DNA from: Nucisporomicrobium flavum
Lineage (GTDB): Bacteria > Actinomycetota > Actinomycetes > Mycobacteriales > Micromonosporaceae
Assembly: GCF_016464385.1 (NCBI RefSeq)
Contig: NZ_JADMLH010000003.1
Location: 507,448 to 571,447 of the forward strand
DNA length: 64,000 nucleotides
Direction: 5' to 3'
Shown here: piece by piece, positions 22,895 through 32,114 of the stretch
Layout: each line of letters begins with the position of its first letter
How positions within the stretch are numbered: position 1 is the stretch's first letter
Made by a program: the position numbers and the translations under genes
The notes under the pieces: model-generated
Told to the model about the DNA's origin: nothing
Database searches by the model: none
What the model saw: the letters and a program-made list of their open reading frames with translations, nothing else

Positions 22895-22917
22895 ACGGTC
22901 GATGGCGTACCGACCGT
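22895..22917. promoter_or_regulatory. 7-bp inverted repeat in the 80-bp gap
   Basis: ACGGTCG and CGACCGT pair perfectly around nine bases, between the glycosyltransferase stop and the start of the propeller gene. It may act as an attenuating hairpin or an operator; no U-run follows. Confidence 0.35.
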
Positions 22918-22964
22918 CGCCGAACCAGGCTGCGTCAATCCTCACGTTCCGATTAGGAGGGCTC

Positions 22965-24944
22965 GTGTCCCTGAAGCGTCGACTCCGGTCGCGGCGGCTC
23001 ACCAGGTTGCTGGTGCCGGCCGCGGTGACGAGTCTGACGGTCGCTCTGACCGCCATACCGGCCAGCGCCGTGTACGTACCGCCGAGCGCATCGGCCACCA
23101 TCGTCACGGCCAACCCGGCGGACAACACACCGCACGCCAAAGACGGGAGCATGCGCGCCTTCGCACAGATCGGTAACACGGTCTACGCGGGCGGCTCCTT
23201 CACCGGCGTCAAGGCGGACGGCGCCACCAGTTGGTCGACCGCGAACAACCTCATCGCGTACGACGCCACCACCGGCGCCCTGAAGACCGGATTCACCCCG
23301 GCCATCGACGGCGCCGTGCAGACCCTCGCGGTCAGCCCCGACGGCAAGCTCATCGTGGGCGGCAGCTTCGGCACGGTGAACGGCGTGGCACGCAAGAACC
23401 TCGTCGAGCTCGACCCGGCGACCGGCGCGACGATCACCAGCTGGGTGGGTCGTGGCGATGGCGGCGTCGTCCGCCGGGCGATCGTGCACGACAACTACCT
23501 CTACATCGCCGGCGCGTTCCACTGGGTCAACGGCACCGAGCACTCCCTCCTGGCGCGGCTGAACGCCACGACGGGCGCGATCGACTCCACCTTCCAGGTC
23601 GACGCGAGCGGCGCGCGGCCGTACGACAACTCGACGGAGCTGATCTGGGGCCTGGCCGTCGCGCCGGACGGCGACACGGTCGTGGCGGTGGGCAACTTCA
23701 CCTCCGTCAACGGCAACGCCCGCAACCAGGCGGTCATGATCGACACCTCGGGCACGCCGACCGTCGCCGACTGGAACACCGACCGGTACGTCGCCGCCTG
23801 CTACAGCGGCACGTTCCCGTTCTACGCGCGCGACGTCGACTTCTCCGACAACGGTGACTACTTCGTCATCATCGCCGACGGTGGCCGGGGTGACGCGTAC
23901 TGCGACGCCACCGCCCGCTGGGAGACGGCCGACCGCGGCTCGAACGTCAAGGCCACCTGGGTCGACTTCACCGGCACCGACTCGGTCACCTCGGTCGAGG
24001 TCACCGGCGGCGTCGTCTACGTCGGCGGGCACTTCCGCTGGCAGAACAACGCCAACGGCAACGATGCGCAGGGCGCCGGCGGGGTGAGCCGGTACGGCAT
24101 CGCCGCGCTGGACCAGCAGAACGGCGTACCGCTGAACTGGAACCCGACCCGTTCGCCCGGCAGCGAGCTGCCGTCCGGCGGCACCAACTGGGGTCCGATC
24201 ATGTGGGAGCTGTGGTCCGGCCCGAACGGCCTGTTCGCCGGGTACGACTCCGACGGCCTCGGCAACGAGTACCACGGCCGGATGGGGTACTTCTCCAAGT
24301 CCGGCGGCCGCACGATCGCCGTCCAGGACGCGCCGCAGGCCGACTCGGGCTTCCTGTACCTCGGTGCGGGCAACGGGCAGGTGACCAAGGTGTCGTTCGG
24401 TTCCGGCGGTATCGGCACGCCGGCGACGGTGAGCCAGCCGCAGCTGACCAGCGCCAAGGCCGCGTTCGCGCTCTCCAACAAGCTGTACTGGGCCAAGACG
24501 GACAGCACGAAGCCGACCGGCAGCGTGCTGAACGTGTCGATGCTCACCGGCGGCACCATCGGGGCGCCGTGGGAGAGCAGCGGCTGGAACACTTCCTGGT
24601 TCAACGCCGCCAGCATGACCGGCGCCTTCTACCTGCAGGGCCGCATGTACTACACGACCTCGTCGAGCAACTCGCTGTTCTACCGGTACCTGACCCCGGA
24701 CGGCTCCGTTGTGGGCTGCACCGCGTTCACGTTGCCGACAACGGGTATCGACTGGCGCACTGTGCGTGGTATGACCTGGGTGGCGGGGAAGCTCGTCTAT
24801 GGCTCCACCAACGGTTCGCTGCGATCGGTCGACTTCGACCCCGCGGCGAGCACGGCGGTGGTGGGCTCGACGGCCACCGTGGTCGCGGCGCCCACGGCGG
24901 AGGCCACCTGGAACAACCCGACCCTGTTCTTCGCCACCTCGTAG
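22965..24944 (+). CDS. Secreted DUF5122 (delta-60) beta-propeller protein
   Basis: A 659-residue exported protein. A basic N-terminus (SLKRRLRSRRLTRLL) and hydrophobic core end at about residue 28-32 (PASAVYV), a Sec signal. The body has delta-60/DUF5122 repeats such as LAVSPDGKLIVGGSFGTVNGVARKNLVELDP, repeated in varied form about every 50-60 residues in the first half, e.g. TVVAVGNFTSVNGNARNQAV, which suggests a beta-propeller. The C-terminal half is more divergent. No catalytic signature is evident; it may bind the secreted polymer. GTG 22965 has a strong AGGAGG. Followed by a large hairpin at 24968-25001. Confidence 0.85.
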   Translation: MSLKRRLRSRRLTRLLVPAAVTSLTVALTAIPASAVYVPPSASATIVTANPADNTPHAKDGSMRAFAQIGNTVYAGGSFTGVKADGATSWSTANNLIAYDATTGALKTGFTPAIDGAVQTLAVSPDGKLIVGGSFGTVNGVARKNLVELDPATGATITSWVGRGDGGVVRRAIVHDNYLYIAGAFHWVNGTEHSLLARLNATTGAIDSTFQVDASGARPYDNSTELIWGLAVAPDGDTVVAVGNFTSVNGNARNQAVMIDTSGTPTVADWNTDRYVAACYSGTFPFYARDVDFSDNGDYFVIIADGGRGDAYCDATARWETADRGSNVKATWVDFTGTDSVTSVEVTGGVVYVGGHFRWQNNANGNDAQGAGGVSRYGIAALDQQNGVPLNWNPTRSPGSELPSGGTNWGPIMWELWSGPNGLFAGYDSDGLGNEYHGRMGYFSKSGGRTIAVQDAPQADSGFLYLGAGNGQVTKVSFGSGGIGTPATVSQPQLTSAKAAFALSNKLYWAKTDSTKPTGSVLNVSMLTGGTIGAPWESSGWNTSWFNAASMTGAFYLQGRMYYTTSSSNSLFYRYLTPDGSVVGCTAFTLPTTGIDWRTVRGMTWVAGKLVYGSTNGSLRSVDFDPAASTAVVGSTATVVAAPTAEATWNNPTLFFATS

Positions 24945-24967
24945 CGAGGAACGCACCTCGGGGCATC

Positions 24968-25001
24968 CTCCCCGGCCGGGCAGCGAAGCCCGGCCGGGGA
25001 G
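24968..25001 (+). terminator. Strong hairpin after the propeller gene
   Basis: A 14-bp perfect stem (CTCCCCGGCCGGGC and its complement) with a 6-base AGCGAA loop lies 24 bases after the stop at 24944. There is no U-tract, as is usual in high-GC actinobacteria. It may end or attenuate transcription before the chain-length gene at 25047. Confidence 0.65.
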
Positions 25002-25046
25002 TTGTCCGAAATCGGTAAACAACTGCATGTCGGGGAGAGACGACAC

Positions 25047-26726
25047 ATGGATGTGAGTGATTCCGTCGCCGCGAGCCGGCAGCGGGTCGTCGGCTTTGCG
25101 GACGTGGTACGGATTCCGCTGCGCCGCTGGCGCATCGTGGCCACCGTCGCCGGCATCGTGACGGTGGCGGCGCTCGCGTACCTGCTCTTCTTCCCGGCCA
25201 CCTACCGGGCCACCACCGTGGTGGTGCTGCGGCCCGTGGTCACCGACCCGTTCACGCTGCCGTCCAGCGGCGCGGACCGGGCCATCAACATGACGGCCGA
25301 GAACGGCATCGCGCTCGGCAACGACGTCATCGACTCGACGGCGCGGATCCTCAGCCGGGATCCGGAGGACGTGCGGGAGGCGCTGAGCACCGAGGTGCCG
25401 ACCGGTGGCCAGGTGCTGCGCTTCCAGTACACCAGCGACTCCGAGCGCAGCGCGATCACCGGCGCGAACACGGCCGCCGAGACGTACCTGCGGGTCCGCG
25501 AGGACATCTACAAGCAGCAGCGGGCGGCGCTGATCCTGTCGTACGACAACACGATCAAGTCGGTCACCGCCCAGCGGCTGAGCGCGCAGAAGGATCTGCC
25601 CTCCAACCACTCGAGCTCCGACACCACCTCGCCGCGTACGCAGGCCATGCTCGACCAGGTCAGCGCGCTGAACGACCAGATCGCCCAGCTCGCGAACGCC
25701 CGCGCGAAGGTCATCTCCGCCGACCTGAGCCCCGGCTCGGTCACGGCCGCGGCCCGCGCGCCGGTGCCGTCGAGCCACGACGCGGCCGTGCTCTACCTGA
25801 CCGCCGCGGTCCTCGGTGGCCTGCTGCTCGGCGCCATCGCCGCGCACGCGCGCGAGGCGCTGGACCGCCGGGTGCGCTCGACCGACCAGGCCGCCGACAT
25901 CGTCGGCGTGCCCGCCCTCGGCGTGGTACGGGCGGCGCGGCGGCACGGCGAGTCCGCGGCCGCCGCCGACGCCCGGTACGTCTCGCTCGCCGTGCTCAAG
26001 TGGATCGACCGGCACCCGGACCGCGCCCTGGTCGTGCTCTCCGGCCGCGACGACGAGGGGCGCACGACGGTGAGCGGCAACCTCGCGGTCGCGCTCGCCG
26101 AGGCCGGGCAGGACGTCACGCTGAGCGCCCCGCCCGAGACGCACGAGGAGCTCAAACGCATCCTCTTCGCCGCCCAGAAGCGCACGCCCCCGCGGCCCCG
26201 CACGCTGTCGCCCTCCGGGGGCGGCCTCAACGGCTCGTCGTCCGCCGGCGGCCTGGGCCGCGGCGGCGCCGGCAGCCCGGCGCCCGGGGTCACCCGGCTG
26301 CAGGGCTCGCCGATGCGGGTGGCCGACCCGCTGCCCGAGGTCAAGGCGACCTCCAACGACCCCGAGGCCACCCTCATCATGGAGACGTCCGCCAGCCGGT
26401 CCTCCTCCGCCCCGATCGTCGCCCCCGCGAAGGCCCGTCCGGCGGCGGATCTCGACGGGCGTTCGCCGCTCGTGGTGCTCCTCGGCGGCGGCGTGGTCCG
26501 GCTCTGCACGCTCGGCGAGGAGCCCGACACCGGTGTGGTGGTCATCGACGCGCCGCCGTCGGACACCGACGAGCGTGGTGTCCGCGCGGCCCAGAGCGGC
26601 GTCGCGGTGCTCGTGGTGGCCCGGGACCGCACCCGTAACGCCGAGCTGAGCCGGCTGGTGGACCGGCTGCGCTCGGCCGGCGCGCAGACCGTCGGGTTCG
26701 TCCTCACCGGAGGCCGCGGTGCCTGA
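25047..26726 (+). CDS. Wzz-like polysaccharide co-polymerase with degenerate ATP site
   Basis: A 559-residue protein of the chain-length determinant (PCP) class. Membrane segments at about 28-50 and 247-267 enclose a coiled external part. The cytoplasmic C-terminal region resembles a BY-kinase, but its P-loop reads SGRDDEGRTT (residues 332-341), with Arg339 where a Walker A Lys is required. The Walker B-like VVVIDAPPSD is kept, and no tyrosine cluster closes the protein. A long Gly/Ser/Pro-rich insert (RTLSPSGGGLNGSSSAGG) splits the domain. It probably sets polymer length without ATP-driven tyrosine phosphorylation. The stop overlaps the GT2 start by 8 bases. Confidence 0.88.
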   Translation: MDVSDSVAASRQRVVGFADVVRIPLRRWRIVATVAGIVTVAALAYLLFFPATYRATTVVVLRPVVTDPFTLPSSGADRAINMTAENGIALGNDVIDSTARILSRDPEDVREALSTEVPTGGQVLRFQYTSDSERSAITGANTAAETYLRVREDIYKQQRAALILSYDNTIKSVTAQRLSAQKDLPSNHSSSDTTSPRTQAMLDQVSALNDQIAQLANARAKVISADLSPGSVTAAARAPVPSSHDAAVLYLTAAVLGGLLLGAIAAHAREALDRRVRSTDQAADIVGVPALGVVRAARRHGESAAAADARYVSLAVLKWIDRHPDRALVVLSGRDDEGRTTVSGNLAVALAEAGQDVTLSAPPETHEELKRILFAAQKRTPPRPRTLSPSGGGLNGSSSAGGLGRGGAGSPAPGVTRLQGSPMRVADPLPEVKATSNDPEATLIMETSASRSSSAPIVAPAKARPAADLDGRSPLVVLLGGGVVRLCTLGEEPDTGVVVIDAPPSDTDERGVRAAQSGVAVLVVARDRTRNAELSRLVDRLRSAGAQTVGFVLTGGRGA

Positions 26727-27633
26727 GAACCTGCCGGACGTCACCGTCATCGTCGCCACCCGGGACCGGCCCGGCCTGCTGGAACGCGCCGTCACCAGCA
26801 TCCTCAGCCAGGACTATCCCGGCCATGTCGAGTGCATCGTCGTCTACGACCACGTCGACGTCCGGGAGCTCGACGTGGCCGTGGGTCCCGGCCGGTCGCT
26901 CAAGCTCATCAACAACACCCACCGGCAAGGGCTGCCCGGTGGCCGCAACAGCGGCGCCGACGCGGCCACCGGCGACCTGCTGGCGTTCTGCGACGACGAC
27001 GACATCTGGCTCGCCGCGAAGCTCAGCCGCCAGGTGGAGCTGCTCGCCGACCCGGCGATCGGCGCGGTCAGCTGCGGGCTGCGGCTGCGCGGCCCCGGCA
27101 TCGACAAGGAGCGCGTGCTCGACCGGGACGTGGTCACGCACGAGGACTTCCTCGCCGACCGGGTGATGGAGGTGCACTCCAGCACGATGCTGATCCGGCG
27201 GTCCACCTGGGCCGCGGCCGGCGAGGTCGACGAGCGGATCCCGGGCGGGTACAGCGAGGACTACGAGTGGCTGCTGCGGGTCTCCGCGCAGACGCCGGTG
27301 GCGGTCGTCCGCCAGGCGCTGGTCATCGTCGACTGGCACGGCGGCTCGTTCTACTTCGGCCGCTGGGCGACCATCGTCGAGGCCCAGCGCTACCTCATCG
27401 CCAAGCACCCCGAGCTGGCCCGCAGCCGCGCCGGCCTGGCCCGGCTCCGGGGACAGATCGCGTTCGCTCTCGCCTCCGGCAACCGGCGCACCGAGGCGCT
27501 CAAGGAGCTCGCGGCGGTCGTGCGGCTCAACCCGCGGGAGAAGCGCGTGCTGGTCACCGTACCCGTGGTGCTGCGGCTGGTGACCGGCGAGCGGGTCCTG
27601 CGGATGGCGCAGAAGCGCGGCAGGGGGATCTGA
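26719..27633 (+). CDS. Family 2 glycosyltransferase
   Basis: A 304-residue GT-A protein. The N-terminal VTVIVATRDRPGLLERAVTSILSQDYP is the nucleotide-binding start, RQGLPGGRNSGADAATGDLLAFCDDDDIW contains the metal-binding aspartates, and GGYSEDYEWLLR holds the predicted catalytic base ED pair. It should extend the lipid-linked repeat unit with a sugar from a nucleotide donor. The C-terminal 70 residues are a helical, basic tail. GTG 26719 overlaps the chain-length gene, so it is translationally coupled. Donor and linkage cannot be read from the sequence. Confidence 0.92.
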   Translation: MPENLPDVTVIVATRDRPGLLERAVTSILSQDYPGHVECIVVYDHVDVRELDVAVGPGRSLKLINNTHRQGLPGGRNSGADAATGDLLAFCDDDDIWLAAKLSRQVELLADPAIGAVSCGLRLRGPGIDKERVLDRDVVTHEDFLADRVMEVHSSTMLIRRSTWAAAGEVDERIPGGYSEDYEWLLRVSAQTPVAVVRQALVIVDWHGGSFYFGRWATIVEAQRYLIAKHPELARSRAGLARLRGQIAFALASGNRRTEALKELAAVVRLNPREKRVLVTVPVVLRLVTGERVLRMAQKRGRGI

Positions 27634-27635
27634 GG

Positions 27636-29000
27636 TTGGCCAGGACGTCCCTGCGGCCCAAGCGCGTCGCGCGCGCGGCCGTGCCGGCCAGGGCGCGTGC
27701 GATCGCCGCGGTCGAGCCGGGCGTCCTGGACCCGGCGGCCTGGCGGGTACGCACGGCCAAACTGCCGATGTGGCCGCTGTTCGCGATGTTCGCGCTGATG
27801 CCGCTGTGGTGGGTGCTCGGCGTCTGGTACGTCATGTGGCCGTTCTTCGGGGTGGTGCTGTTCACCCTGCTCGCCACGCGCGGTGACGTCCGGTTGCCGC
27901 CGGGCACCTGGCTCTGGCTGATCTTCCTGGGCATCGTCGCGATCAGCAGCACCCGGCTGGAACGGGTCACCTCGATGGTGGTGTTCGGCCTGCGGCTGGG
28001 CCACCTGTTCACCGCGCTCCTGGTGGGCATCTACGTCTACAACCTGGCCCGCGACCGGATCCCGTGGGCGCGGATCGCCGCCCCGCTCGCGCTGTTCTGG
28101 CTGGCCATGGTCGCGCTGGGCTGGTTCGGCGTGCTGGCGCCGCGGTTCAGCATGCCGAGCCCGTTCGAGCTGATGCTGCCCGGTGGCGTCCGGGGCGAGC
28201 GGTACATCCTGGACGTCGCGCACCTCGACGCCACCGAGTTCAACCCGGCGAGCCGAAACCCGATCTACCGGCCGGCGGCGCCGTTCCCGTACACCAACAA
28301 CTGGGGTACGGCGTACAGCTTCCTCGTGCCGTTCGTGCTCGCGTACCTCATGTCGGTCCGTCGTGGCGCGCTGCGCGGCGTCCTCCTGGTGTCGTTGCCG
28401 TTGTCGCTCGTCCCGGCATTCCTGACGCTGAACCGGGGCATGTTCATCGGCCTCGGCGCCGGCGTGCTCTACCTGCTGGTCCGCGAGATGGCCCGGGGCC
28501 GGGTACGGCTGCTGCTGCCGATCACCCTGATCGTCTTCGCCGGCTGGGTCGTGACCCTGTTCATCCCCGTGGTCGACCTCATCACGCACCGGACGTCGAC
28601 GACCGACACCAACACCGACCGGTTCGACCTGTACGTGCAGACGTGGGCCGCGGTGCTGCGCTCGCCGTTGCTGGGCTTCGGTCAGCCGACGCAGGTCGAC
28701 ACCACGCACGCCGCCGAGCCGCTCGGCACCCAGGGCATGATCTGGCAGCTGCTGTACAGCCACGGGATCCCGGCCACGATCTGCTTCTACCTGATCCTGC
28801 TGGTCCTGGCCCGCCGGCTGTCCGGCGCGGTCAGCCCCGCGGGTCTGTGGCTGAGCGCGTTGCCGGTCATCGCCGCGGTCGTCACGCCGTTCTACTCGTA
28901 CATCGACCCCAACATGTCGGTGCTGCTCTTCGCCGTCGGCCTCGGGCTGGCGGCGGTGGACGGCCCGGTCAACCGTGAACCGAGGACCAGGACCACATGA
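27636..29000 (+). CDS. Wzy-like O-antigen polymerase/ligase
   Basis: A 454-residue protein with about ten hydrophobic segments. The O-antigen ligase/Wzy_C region includes LTLNRGMFIGLGAGVLYLLVREM, and the large external loop holds DTNTDRFDLYVQTWAAVLRSPLLGFG, the conserved loop of the family. It should join repeat units at the outer face. The start is TTG at 27636, two bases after the previous stop. A ribosome site, AGGGGGATC, lies just upstream, and no other start precedes the first membrane helix. The stop overlaps the flippase start (ATGA). Confidence 0.9.
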   Translation: MARTSLRPKRVARAAVPARARAIAAVEPGVLDPAAWRVRTAKLPMWPLFAMFALMPLWWVLGVWYVMWPFFGVVLFTLLATRGDVRLPPGTWLWLIFLGIVAISSTRLERVTSMVVFGLRLGHLFTALLVGIYVYNLARDRIPWARIAAPLALFWLAMVALGWFGVLAPRFSMPSPFELMLPGGVRGERYILDVAHLDATEFNPASRNPIYRPAAPFPYTNNWGTAYSFLVPFVLAYLMSVRRGALRGVLLVSLPLSLVPAFLTLNRGMFIGLGAGVLYLLVREMARGRVRLLLPITLIVFAGWVVTLFIPVVDLITHRTSTTDTNTDRFDLYVQTWAAVLRSPLLGFGQPTQVDTTHAAEPLGTQGMIWQLLYSHGIPATICFYLILLVLARRLSGAVSPAGLWLSALPVIAAVVTPFYSYIDPNMSVLLFAVGLGLAAVDGPVNREPRTRTT

Positions 29001-30514
29001 CGGCCGTCGCGGACAGGGACGAAGTTCGGCGCAGCACCCGCAGCGGCCTGATCGGGCTGCTCGGCGCCGCGGTCAACGGTGCCTGCGGGTTCGTGCTCAC
29101 CGCCGTGATCGTGCGGGTCTTCGGGGCGGCCGACTCGGGTGCGCTGTTCACCGCCATCGGCCTCGTCAGCATCATCGGACCGCTGTGCTGCCTGGGCGCC
29201 GACACGGGCCTGATGTGGGCGCTGCCGCGCCGCGAGCGCCTCGCCCGGGACGGGGCGCGCCTGCTCGTGCTGGCGCTGGTGCCCACGGTCGCCCTGGCCA
29301 CGGCCGTCGCCGTCGCGGGCTGGCTGGCGGCGCCCCGCCTGGGCTCGGCGCTGCTCACCGGCGGCCCGGACGACGCCGCGCTGATCCGGCTGGCCTTCGT
29401 CGGTGTACCGGTGTTCGTGGCCGCGACCGTCCTGCTCGCCGCGGTCCGGGCGACCCGGCCGGTCAGCGCGTACGTCGGGCTGCAGCTCGTCGCCGTGCCC
29501 ATCGCCCGGCCGGTGCTGGTCGGCATGGCCGTCGCCGCGGGCGGTTCGGTGGTGCCGGGCTTCGGTGGCTGGGTGCTGCCGCTCGCCTTCGCCGGGGCGG
29601 CCGCGGCGGTCCTGAGCCTGCGCCCGCTCGGGATCGGGCGCGGCGCGGCGCTGCGGCCGACCCCGCAGGACCGCCGTGAGTTCGCCGGCTTCGCCCTGCC
29701 CCGGGCGCTGTCCACGGCCATCGACGCCAGCAGCATGTGGGTCGGGGTGCTGCTCACCTCCGCCCTGGCGGGCCCGGCCGCCGCCGGCGTCTTCGGCGCG
29801 GTCGGCCGGTACGTGCTGGCGGGGCTGCTCGTCATGCAGGGCCTGCGGGTCGCGATCGCGCCGCAGCTGTCCGGGCTGCTCGGCGCGGGCCGGCGAGCGG
29901 CCGCCGCGCAGATCTACCGGCGCACGACGGTGTGGATCGTGCTGCTCTCCTGGCCCGCGTACCTGCTGCTGGCCGTTTTCGCGCCGGCCTTCCTCGCGCT
30001 GTTCGGCGGCGACTTCTCCGGCGGCGCCGCGCCGCTGGCGGTCCTCGCGGTGGCCATGATGGTGAACGTCGGCGTCGGCCTCGTGCAGACGGTGCTGCTG
30101 ATGAGCGGCAACAGCCGCGGTCACCTGCTGGGCACGGTGGCGGGACTCGCGGTCAACGTCGCCGGGTGCGTGCTGCTCATCCCGCGGCACGGCGCCCTGG
30201 GCGCGGCCGTCGCCTGGTCGCTGGGCATCGTCTGCGAGAACGTCGTCGCCGCCGTGCTGGCCCGCCGGGTGCTCGGCGAGGCCCTGTTCGGGACCGGGCT
30301 CATGGCGGCCGCGGCCGCGGTGGTGGCCGGCACGGGCGCCGCGGCTGCGGCCGGTGCCGGGCTCGCGGGCCGGGGCGTACCGGGCCTCGCCGTCGCCCTG
30401 GCCGTGCTGCTGGCGCTGTGCGCCGCTGCCCTCGCAAGCCCCCGGGTCCGGCGCGCCGTCGCGGCCGCGCGGACCCAGCTCCGACCACCCGCGAAACAGG
30501 AGGCTCTGTCGTGA
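28997..30514 (+). CDS. Wzx-like polysaccharide flippase (MurJ/MATE superfamily)
   Basis: A 505-residue membrane protein with 12-14 hydrophobic segments. The start (RRSTRSGLIGLLGAAVNGACGFVLTAVIVRVFGAADSGALFTAIG) is the typical first-helix pair of the RfbX/MviN/MATE group. It should move the lipid-linked unit to the outer face for the Wzy-like enzyme. ATG 28997 overlaps the polymerase stop, and its stop overlaps the sulfotransferase start (GTGA), fixing all three in one transcript. Confidence 0.93.
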   Translation: MTAVADRDEVRRSTRSGLIGLLGAAVNGACGFVLTAVIVRVFGAADSGALFTAIGLVSIIGPLCCLGADTGLMWALPRRERLARDGARLLVLALVPTVALATAVAVAGWLAAPRLGSALLTGGPDDAALIRLAFVGVPVFVAATVLLAAVRATRPVSAYVGLQLVAVPIARPVLVGMAVAAGGSVVPGFGGWVLPLAFAGAAAAVLSLRPLGIGRGAALRPTPQDRREFAGFALPRALSTAIDASSMWVGVLLTSALAGPAAAGVFGAVGRYVLAGLLVMQGLRVAIAPQLSGLLGAGRRAAAAQIYRRTTVWIVLLSWPAYLLLAVFAPAFLALFGGDFSGGAAPLAVLAVAMMVNVGVGLVQTVLLMSGNSRGHLLGTVAGLAVNVAGCVLLIPRHGALGAAVAWSLGIVCENVVAAVLARRVLGEALFGTGLMAAAAAVVAGTGAAAAAGAGLAGRGVPGLAVALAVLLALCAAALASPRVRRAVAAARTQLRPPAKQEALS

Positions 30515-31401
30515 CGGTGCTGGACCGGTTGAAGAACGCGGCGCCGCAGGGCGCCCGGGACGGGCTGCGCAGCGCCCTGGTCCGGTACGGCGAGCGCACC
30601 AGCGCCCGTCGCCCGCTGCCCGACTTCCTCATCGTCGGCACCAAACGCGGCGGCACCACCTCGCTGTGGCGGTACCTCGTCCAGCACCCGCTCGTGCCCC
30701 GCCTCTTCCCGGCGTGGAACACCAAGACCTCGCACTACTTCGAGGAGAACTGGTCGCGGGGGGAGGCCTGGTACCGCTCGCACTTCCCGACCGAGCGGCA
30801 GCGGGCCGCCCTCGAACGACGGTACGGCGCACCGCCCAAAGTGGGCGAAGCGGCGCCGCTGTACATGTTCCATCCCCTCGTGGCGGGGCGGGTCGCCGAC
30901 CTGATGCCGCAGGCGCGCATCATCGTGCTGCTGCGCGATCCGGTGGAGCGGGCGTACTCGCACTGGAAGGAACGCCGGGGCGAGGGCGTGGAACCGCTCG
31001 GGTTCGCCGAGGCCCTCGCCGCCGAACCGGAGCGGACGGCGGGGGAGCGGGAACGCCTCATCGCGGAGCCCGACTCCTTCAGCGAGGCGTTCGACTGGTA
31101 CTCGTACCGGGCGCGCGGGCGTTACCTCGAGCACCTGGAGCCGTGGCTGGCCCGGTTCCCGCGCGAGCAGATGCTGTTCCTGCCCAGCGAGACCCTGTAC
31201 CGGGATCCCGCCGGCACGTACGCCCGTACGCTCGACTTCATCGGCCTGCCACGGCATGACCTGGAGTCCTACGACGTCTTCAACGACCGCCCCAGCAAAG
31301 GCATGGACCCCGCGGTACGGGCCGAGCTGACCGCCTACTACCGGCCGTTCAACGCGGCGCTGGCGGAGCGTCTGGGGCTATCGCTCGCCTGGGCCGAGTA
31401 G
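30511..31401 (+). CDS. Sulfotransferase (PAPS-dependent)
   Basis: A 296-residue cytosolic enzyme. The 5'-phosphosulfate loop is FLIVGTKRGGTTSLWRYL, and the 3'-phosphate site is RIIVLLRDPVERAYSHWKERR, the two signatures of P-loop sulfotransferases, so it should move sulfate from PAPS to a hydroxyl. The catalytic base is probably in the KTSHYFEENW region. Its place after the flippase in a coupled operon suggests the polysaccharide as acceptor, giving a sulfated polymer. GTG 30511 overlaps the flippase stop. No PAPS-synthesis gene is in the window. Confidence 0.93.
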   Translation: MTVLDRLKNAAPQGARDGLRSALVRYGERTSARRPLPDFLIVGTKRGGTTSLWRYLVQHPLVPRLFPAWNTKTSHYFEENWSRGEAWYRSHFPTERQRAALERRYGAPPKVGEAAPLYMFHPLVAGRVADLMPQARIIVLLRDPVERAYSHWKERRGEGVEPLGFAEALAAEPERTAGERERLIAEPDSFSEAFDWYSYRARGRYLEHLEPWLARFPREQMLFLPSETLYRDPAGTYARTLDFIGLPRHDLESYDVFNDRPSKGMDPAVRAELTAYYRPFNAALAERLGLSLAWAE

Positions 31402-31487
31402 GGGCTTCCGCTCAGCCCGGCGCTGTACCCGCCGATTCGTTGGCCAACGGATGCCGTCAGGGCAGCCTTGGAGATCGGGCGACGGGC

Positions 31488-31844
31488 GTGAACCTTCGGT
31501 GGCACCTGACGCGGGTGGGCATGGCCCTGCGGGCGGGGCGTGCGGACCGGGAGGCCGGCCGGCGTTTCCACCGCGCGATGCTCGGCGGCCTGGTCCCCCA
31601 TCTGGGCATCGTGGTGCTCGTCTTCCTCGCCTTCGCGACCGCCGGGAGCGGTGAGGACCGCGCGTTCGCCGTCATGCCCGTCTTCCTCGAGGTGCTGCTT
31701 GTCCCGGCCATGGTCGTCGCCGTGGTGGTCCTGGCCCTCGCGAAGGGCACCCGCCCGCTGGCGAAGGGCCTGATCACCGGAACCGGCCTGGGTCTCGCCA
31801 CGGTCGGACTGCTGGTGGCGTGGCACACCACCGTCATCGGGTAG
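31488..31844 (+). CDS. Small membrane protein, EPS locus end
   Basis: A 118-residue protein of no recognised family. A basic N-terminal arm (VNLRWHLTRVGMALRAGRADREAGRRFHRA) is followed by three hydrophobic segments at about 35-55, 65-88 and 97-113. It may be an accessory membrane protein of the polysaccharide machinery. GTG 31488 is preferred; an in-frame TTG at 31440 would add a Gly-rich stretch. It ends seven bases before the opposite-strand pair, so it converges with them. Confidence 0.65.
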   Translation: MNLRWHLTRVGMALRAGRADREAGRRFHRAMLGGLVPHLGIVVLVFLAFATAGSGEDRAFAVMPVFLEVLLVPAMVVAVVVLALAKGTRPLAKGLITGTGLGLATVGLLVAWHTTVIG

Positions 31845-31850
31845 CCGGGA

Positions 31851-32114
31851 TCAGGGCCCGGCCGCGGCCTCGACGAGGCGGGCCAGGTGCAGCACGTCGG
31901 CGCTGTGCGGGAACGCGTCGCGGGGCCGCTGCTGCACCTCCTCGATGGCGGCGCGCAGCATCGAGCGCTGGACCGGGGAGAGCTCGCCGCCGGACGTCAG
32001 CACCGCGACCGCGCTCGCCCGGATGCGGGCCGCCGCCGGGTCCTCCGGGATCAGCTGGGCCGCCACCCGCTCCCGGTACCACTGCTCGACCGCGAGCAGC
32101 GCGGCGTGGCTCAT
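31851..32114 (-). CDS. Small helical protein coupled to the phosphotransferase
   Basis: An 87-residue acidic/helical protein without a recognised domain: ALLAVEQWYRERVAAQLIPED, then GGELSPVQRSMLRAAIEEVQQRPRD, then LHLARLVEAAAG. ATG 32114 overlaps the stop of the kinase-like gene (ATGA), so it is translated from the same transcript and may be a binding partner of it. No membrane segment, signal or metal motif is seen. It is probably functionally tied to the kinase. Confidence 0.6.
   Translation of the reverse strand: MSHAALLAVEQWYRERVAAQLIPEDPAAARIRASAVAVLTSGGELSPVQRSMLRAAIEEVQQRPRDAFPHSADVLHLARLVEAAAGP

Noticed and set aside
22953..26801. 1282-codon open frame on the minus strand opposite the propeller and chain-length genes
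   Set aside because: Runs across two real genes, two starts and a strong hairpin, with Arg/Gly/His-rich composition and no domain signature.
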